Of a DNA stretch of 64,000 nucleotides, positions 60,756 through 64,000 are shown piece by piece (positions within the stretch are counted from its first letter, which is position 1; every line of letters begins with the position of its first letter). The notes under the pieces were generated by a model. It had not been told where the DNA came from and did not search any database. It was given only the letters and a program-made list of their open reading frames with translations. The position numbers and the translations under genes are program-made. Source of the DNA: Mycobacterium saskatchewanense (GTDB taxonomy: Bacteria; Actinomycetota; Actinomycetes; Mycobacteriales; Mycobacteriaceae); assembly GCF_010729105.1 (NCBI RefSeq), contig NZ_AP022573.1, positions 3,844,001-3,908,000 of the forward strand, written 5' to 3'.

Positions 60756-61487
60756 ATGAGCGCCGCACTGAGCGAGCTGTCGCATGCCGTCGATCTGGCC
60801 GGAGTGTTCGCCAACGCGGTGCTCGGCGGTGTCGTCGCCCGGCAGTTGCGGATGGACCCTGTGGGGTTCGTGGGGCTGGCTATCGTGTCCGGCCTCGGAG
60901 GCGGCGTGGTCCGGGACACGCTGTTACAGCATGGGCCACCCGTTGCGCTGACCGACTCCCGTTATGTGGGAACCGCATTGGCGGGAGCTTTGCTGGCCTT
61001 TGTGGCACCCTTGCGGGGTCGGCTGTGGGCCGTAGCCTATCCCGTCATCGACGCGTTGGCGTTGGGCACATGGGCGGCGGTCGGCGCGCAAAAGACGCTG
61101 GCGGTTGGCTTGGGCTGGCTGCCCGCGCTGCTGCTCGGCACGATTACCGCGGTCGGCGGTGGTGTGTTGCGCGATCTGACAGTAGGGCGTATCCCGCAGA
61201 TCTTCGGCGGCAACACGCTTTACGCAACCTGCGCGGTGGCTGCCAGCGGAGTGGAGGTGGCGTTCAGCTTCAGCGGCGCGCCGGCACAGGGCACGCTGTT
61301 TGCCACCGCCGTGGGTGCGGGACTGTGCATGCTGGCCCGGTGGCGCGGCTGGCAACTCGGCCAGGGTTTGGCCTGGGAGTACGGGATCGAGCGGCGGCCG
61401 GGAAAACGGCTTCCCCGTTTCACTATCCGGGTGCAGAGCAACCAGCGTTGCCGGGCGGCGGCATCCTCGGCGCCCGACGGTCAGTGA
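60756..61487 (+). CDS. TRIC/UPF0126 (YicG-like) membrane protein
   Basis: A 243-residue protein with about seven hydrophobic segments and two internal repeats, each with the motif GGGxxRD (GLGGGVVRDTLL near residue 49, and AVGGGVLRDLTV near 134). This is the prokaryotic trimeric intracellular cation channel (TRIC-like) family. It probably conducts potassium or another cation. The C-terminal tail is basic and its last 65 nt overlap the convergent amidohydrolase gene. Confidence 0.88.
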   Translation: MSAALSELSHAVDLAGVFANAVLGGVVARQLRMDPVGFVGLAIVSGLGGGVVRDTLLQHGPPVALTDSRYVGTALAGALLAFVAPLRGRLWAVAYPVIDALALGTWAAVGAQKTLAVGLGWLPALLLGTITAVGGGVLRDLTVGRIPQIFGGNTLYATCAVAASGVEVAFSFSGAPAQGTLFATAVGAGLCMLARWRGWQLGQGLAWEYGIERRPGKRLPRFTIRVQSNQRCRAAASSAPDGQ

Positions 61488-62739
61488 CGACCATTCCGTC
61501 CTTTACGATGAGGGCAATGTTGTTGGCGGGGTCCGCCAGCACGGAGAGGTCTGCGAGCGGATCGCCGTTGATCAGCAGCACGTCTGCCCAAGCGCCGACG
61601 GTGATCTCACCCAGTCGTGCCGACCTGTACGGGTCCCGTTCACCGGACAGCCGCATCAGGGCGGCATTGCCGGAGGTCACCATCTTCAGGGCTTCGGCAT
61701 TGGTGAAGTATTCCGCGAGCCGAACCAGCATCTCGCTTTGCCGCGCGTTGCTCTGAGGCTCGAACAGTAGGTCGGTACCCCAGGCAAGCTTGACCCCATG
61801 CTTTTTGGCCCACCGGTACACCCGGTCCGTGCCGTCACATACCTGCCGATTCTTCTGTGCGCTATCCGGGTTGACGAAGCTGTGGTCGTGCTCGGCGAAC
61901 GGCTGCATCGAGAGCCAGACGTCGCGCTCCGCCAACAGGGCCACCGTCGCCTCGTCGGCCAGATGGCCGTGCTCGATCGACTTCACACCCGCCTCGACGG
62001 CCCGCCGGATAGCCGCGACGTTGTACACATGGGTGGCCACATATGTCCCGTAATCCTGGGCGGATTGCACCGCCATCCGGAGCTCCCCGGGTGTGAATTG
62101 CACCGTGTAGAGCGGATCGTAAATCGAAGCCACACCGCCGCCCACCATCAGCTTGATCTGCGAGGCGCCGAGTCTCAATTGCTCGCGGACGGCGGCCAGG
62201 ACCCGGTCCGCGCCGTCGGCAACACGCATGAACCCGATTTGTTCGGCGCGTGACGGCGCACCGCCCAACGCCGTGGGTGGTTCGTAGACGAAACCGAAAT
62301 CGCCGTGGCCGCCGGTCTGCGAAATCGCCGCCTGACTCGGGTAGATGCGCGGCCCTAGTTCAGGCTGCGTGTCGATGACGTTCTTGATCCCAACGGTGTC
62401 TCCGCCCATGTCGCGCACCGTCGTGAAGCCCCGGAGCAGGGTGTCCTTGGCGCGAGCCAAAGTTGTTGCGGCCAGCTCAGTCTGAGAGGCCAACACCAGT
62501 CGTGCCGGCGTGTTGGCCATGCCGACCAGGTGTATGTGGGCGTCGCTCATCCCGGGCATCAATGCCCGACCGGCACCGTCGATGACGGTGGTGCGCGAGG
62601 ATTCCGGGATCGGTGAGGTCTCCACGGCGGCAATGGTGTGACCCTCGATAAGGACATGCCCGGAGCGCATTCGGTCCGATAACCCGTCGAAAATTTCCAC
62701 GTTCTTCAACAGCAGTAGCCTGCCGTCACGGTGGTTCAT
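61423..62739 (-). CDS. Metal-dependent amidohydrolase (imidazolonepropionase/prolidase-like)
   Basis: A 438-residue amidohydrolase. Metal ligands are visible in MSDAHIHLVG (HxH), the probable carboxylated Lys in QIKLMVGG, HVYNVAAI, IEHGHLAD and the Asp in LAWGTDLLF. The subfamily includes Xaa-Pro dipeptidases and aryl or lactone hydrolases. TTTRDM-type block is GFTTVRDMGG. GGAGG precedes the ATG. It follows the beta-propeller gene by 62 bp and may share its mRNA. Confidence 0.92.
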   Translation of the reverse strand: MNHRDGRLLLLKNVEIFDGLSDRMRSGHVLIEGHTIAAVETSPIPESSRTTVIDGAGRALMPGMSDAHIHLVGMANTPARLVLASQTELAATTLARAKDTLLRGFTTVRDMGGDTVGIKNVIDTQPELGPRIYPSQAAISQTGGHGDFGFVYEPPTALGGAPSRAEQIGFMRVADGADRVLAAVREQLRLGASQIKLMVGGGVASIYDPLYTVQFTPGELRMAVQSAQDYGTYVATHVYNVAAIRRAVEAGVKSIEHGHLADEATVALLAERDVWLSMQPFAEHDHSFVNPDSAQKNRQVCDGTDRVYRWAKKHGVKLAWGTDLLFEPQSNARQSEMLVRLAEYFTNAEALKMVTSGNAALMRLSGERDPYRSARLGEITVGAWADVLLINGDPLADLSVLADPANNIALIVKDGMVVTDRRAPRMPPPGNAGCSAPG

Positions 62740-62801
62740 CCAAGACCTCCTAAACCGTCGGACAATCTCATGCAGCTCCGATGTCTGCGCGTTCGCTTCC
62801 G

Positions 62802-63701
62802 TCAGAGCACTGCCAACGCCAAGCCTGTCAGTCCGGCTGGGAGCCTGGCCAATTCGCGGTCGGTCCCGTCGGCGAGGTTCACGCAGCGGATGGAGCCCGA
62901 CAGGTCGCCGACGTAGTACGTTTCGCCGTCGAGGGTGGCGAGTCCGATGGCCTCGTGGTAGCCCCGCGAAACAACCTGCGGTGTACCGATGTCCGGCTGC
63001 ACCCTGGCTCGGTTGAGCGTGTTACCGCCCGGGCCGGCGCCTCGATCCGTCCAGGCCAGCATTTCCCCATCTTGCAGGTCGAGGTCGATGGGCTCTGGGA
63101 GGCCGGCCCACAATAGTTCGATATCGTCGCGTTCGAGCGGGGTGCGCCCCTGCGGAATGTCAATCGAGGCCCGGAAGATGCGACCCTGGCCCGCATCAGG
63201 GGCGCCCTTTTGAGACCAATAGACCAGGCCTCGGACGGCATCCACGGCGATGCCCACGCAATGGTTGCGCCCGTCACGGGCGTCGGCGCCGATGCCGGCA
63301 CTCACGAGTGTTTCGAGGCGAGATCCGTCCAGATCGCAGCGCAGCACCTGCATGCCTTCCCGGTCACACCAGTACAGCTTGCCGGCGGTGAAGTCGGCCG
63401 TCAGCTGCTTGCCGGTGGTGAACGCCCCCCGAGGCACGATCGTGCGGCGGTGGCTGCCGTCGAGGTCGACGCGCTCAAGCGATCCATTGCGGGTGAGAAA
63501 GGTTGGTTCGGCCCCCGGCTGGGCGCCCGGATCGGGGGCGCCCATGTTGGTCCAGTAGATGTGGCCATGTCGTTGGTCGACGACGATGCCGTCGGGTCCC
63601 TCGTCGAGATCACTGACTACGGTGCGGACCCGCGAACCGTCCATCGACACCGCCTGCATGGCCCGCGTGGTCGCCAGGTTCAGCACGATCAGTTCGATCA
63701 C
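62802..63701 (-). CDS. YWTD-type beta-propeller protein
   Basis: A 299-residue protein with repeated propeller blades marked by HIYWTNMG, KLYWCDRE, LVYWSQKG and MLAWTDRG, the LDL-receptor YWTD pattern. No signal peptide is visible, so it is probably cytosolic and may be a lactonase-like or structural partner of the amidohydrolase. AAGGAG precedes the GTG start. The biochemical role is unknown. Confidence 0.83.
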   Translation of the reverse strand: MIELIVLNLATTRAMQAVSMDGSRVRTVVSDLDEGPDGIVVDQRHGHIYWTNMGAPDPGAQPGAEPTFLTRNGSLERVDLDGSHRRTIVPRGAFTTGKQLTADFTAGKLYWCDREGMQVLRCDLDGSRLETLVSAGIGADARDGRNHCVGIAVDAVRGLVYWSQKGAPDAGQGRIFRASIDIPQGRTPLERDDIELLWAGLPEPIDLDLQDGEMLAWTDRGAGPGGNTLNRARVQPDIGTPQVVSRGYHEAIGLATLDGETYYVGDLSGSIRCVNLADGTDRELARLPAGLTGLALAVL

Positions 63702-63873
63702 GCCTCACTCCTTCGCTGCAACTCCGGTGGACGCGTCACGCCGCTTGTCCCATGGTCTGACGCGCCGGACCCCGGGGTCGTTGGACGGGCATCAAGAATT
63801 TCGGCGCCGGGATGTGACGGGACGCAAGGTGGGCGCAGGGGCTGCACGCTACCGCGTCTCGACGACTCCCCAT
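63702..63873. other. Intergenic gap
   Basis: The 172 bp between the propeller gene and the regulator fragment contain no supported gene. The propeller promoter should lie here, but I see no distinct motif. Confidence 0.5.
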
Positions 63874-64000
63874 TTACCATTCGTGCCAATAGGCTTGAAA
63901 AGCCAGGCAGAGTTCGGTGAGATCCCGCGGCGCCGACAACGACCGGCCGGTGTGCTGCTCGACGCGGCGCAGGCGATACCGCACGGTGTTGGGGTGGCAG
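63874..64000 (-). CDS. PucR-type regulator, C-terminal fragment (cut by window edge)
   Basis: The reverse strand from the right edge reads CHPNTVRYRLRRVEQHTG, then RSLSAPRDLTELCLAFQAYW and ends HEW-stop. This is the second half of a PucR-family C-terminal helix-turn-helix (HxNTVRYRLxRxE). About 41 residues are visible. It is upstream of the propeller and amidohydrolase genes on the same strand and is a candidate regulator of them. Confidence 0.8.
   Translation of the reverse strand, partial: CHPNTVRYRLRRVEQHTGRSLSAPRDLTELCLAFQAYWHEW

Overview
The window is GC-rich, densely coded actinobacterial DNA with frequent GTG starts, PE/PE-PPE proteins, F420-type oxidoreductases, FadE-type dehydrogenases, a Tat-exported fgd2-like enzyme and a ptpB-like phosphatase. 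It is a Mycobacterium. From about 1 to 48.3 kb the gene order follows the M. tuberculosis stretch Rv0131c to Rv0161 as I remember it, with several extra genes. Those extras, together with a tandem-repeat locus and a dispersed palindromic element, suggest a non-tuberculous slow grower, possibly of the M. avium complex. The species is inferred, not shown.

Layout. 0-5 kb: fadE1 (cut by the left edge), an inserted stress block (GAF-ANTAR protein, manganese catalase, hemerythrin), then fgd2 and a GNAT acetyltransferase. 5-12 kb: an accessory block with a DUF5709 protein, a TetR regulator divergent from a flavin/2Fe-2S reductase plus fatty-acid desaturase pair, an SRPBCC protein, a TetR/DUF1214 pair and a sulfotransferase. 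12-20.4 kb: ephF, an alcohol dehydrogenase/Mop-domain/TetR operon divergent from cyp138, msrA, and the Rv0138-Rv0142 equivalents. 20.5-30.6 kb: Dps, a ClC channel, pirin, TetR, three tandem SAM-methyltransferases, and an aldehyde dehydrogenase, an SDR and a quinone oxidoreductase. 30.6-36 kb: three tandem PE proteins with a serine-hydrolase (PE-PPE) domain. 36-44 kb: ptpB-fadE2, the proton-translocating transhydrogenase operon pntAa-pntAb-pntB, a tandem repeat, a TetR and a fourth PE hydrolase. 44-53.7 kb: lipid/steroid-type catabolic genes (hydrolase, DapB-like reductase, SDR, FAD oxidase, two thioesterase-like proteins, SMP-30, LLM oxidoreductase, acyl-CoA dehydrogenase). 53.7-55.4 kb: a ZIP transporter and a SagB-type nitroreductase.

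55.6-64 kb is the least familiar part. It holds a GlcD-GlcE fusion oxidase next to a benzoylformate-decarboxylase-like ThDP enzyme, an internally deleted lactate-2-monooxygenase remnant, a PucR regulator, a TRIC-type channel, an amidohydrolase, a YWTD beta-propeller protein and the C-terminus of a second PucR regulator. I read it as a 2-hydroxy-acid / 2-oxo-acid catabolic module that has lost its original oxidase. I saw no rRNA, tRNA, CRISPR array, prophage or insertion sequence.

Regulatory signals visible in the sequence include two SigF-type promoters with the same 15-nt spacer (catalase and hemerythrin), a double GGTAC-N6-GTACC operator at the TetR/cyp138 divergence, a perfect palindrome before pirin, twin 25-bp repeats at the 50.6 kb divergent promoter, and two DosR-like boxes before the nitroreductase.
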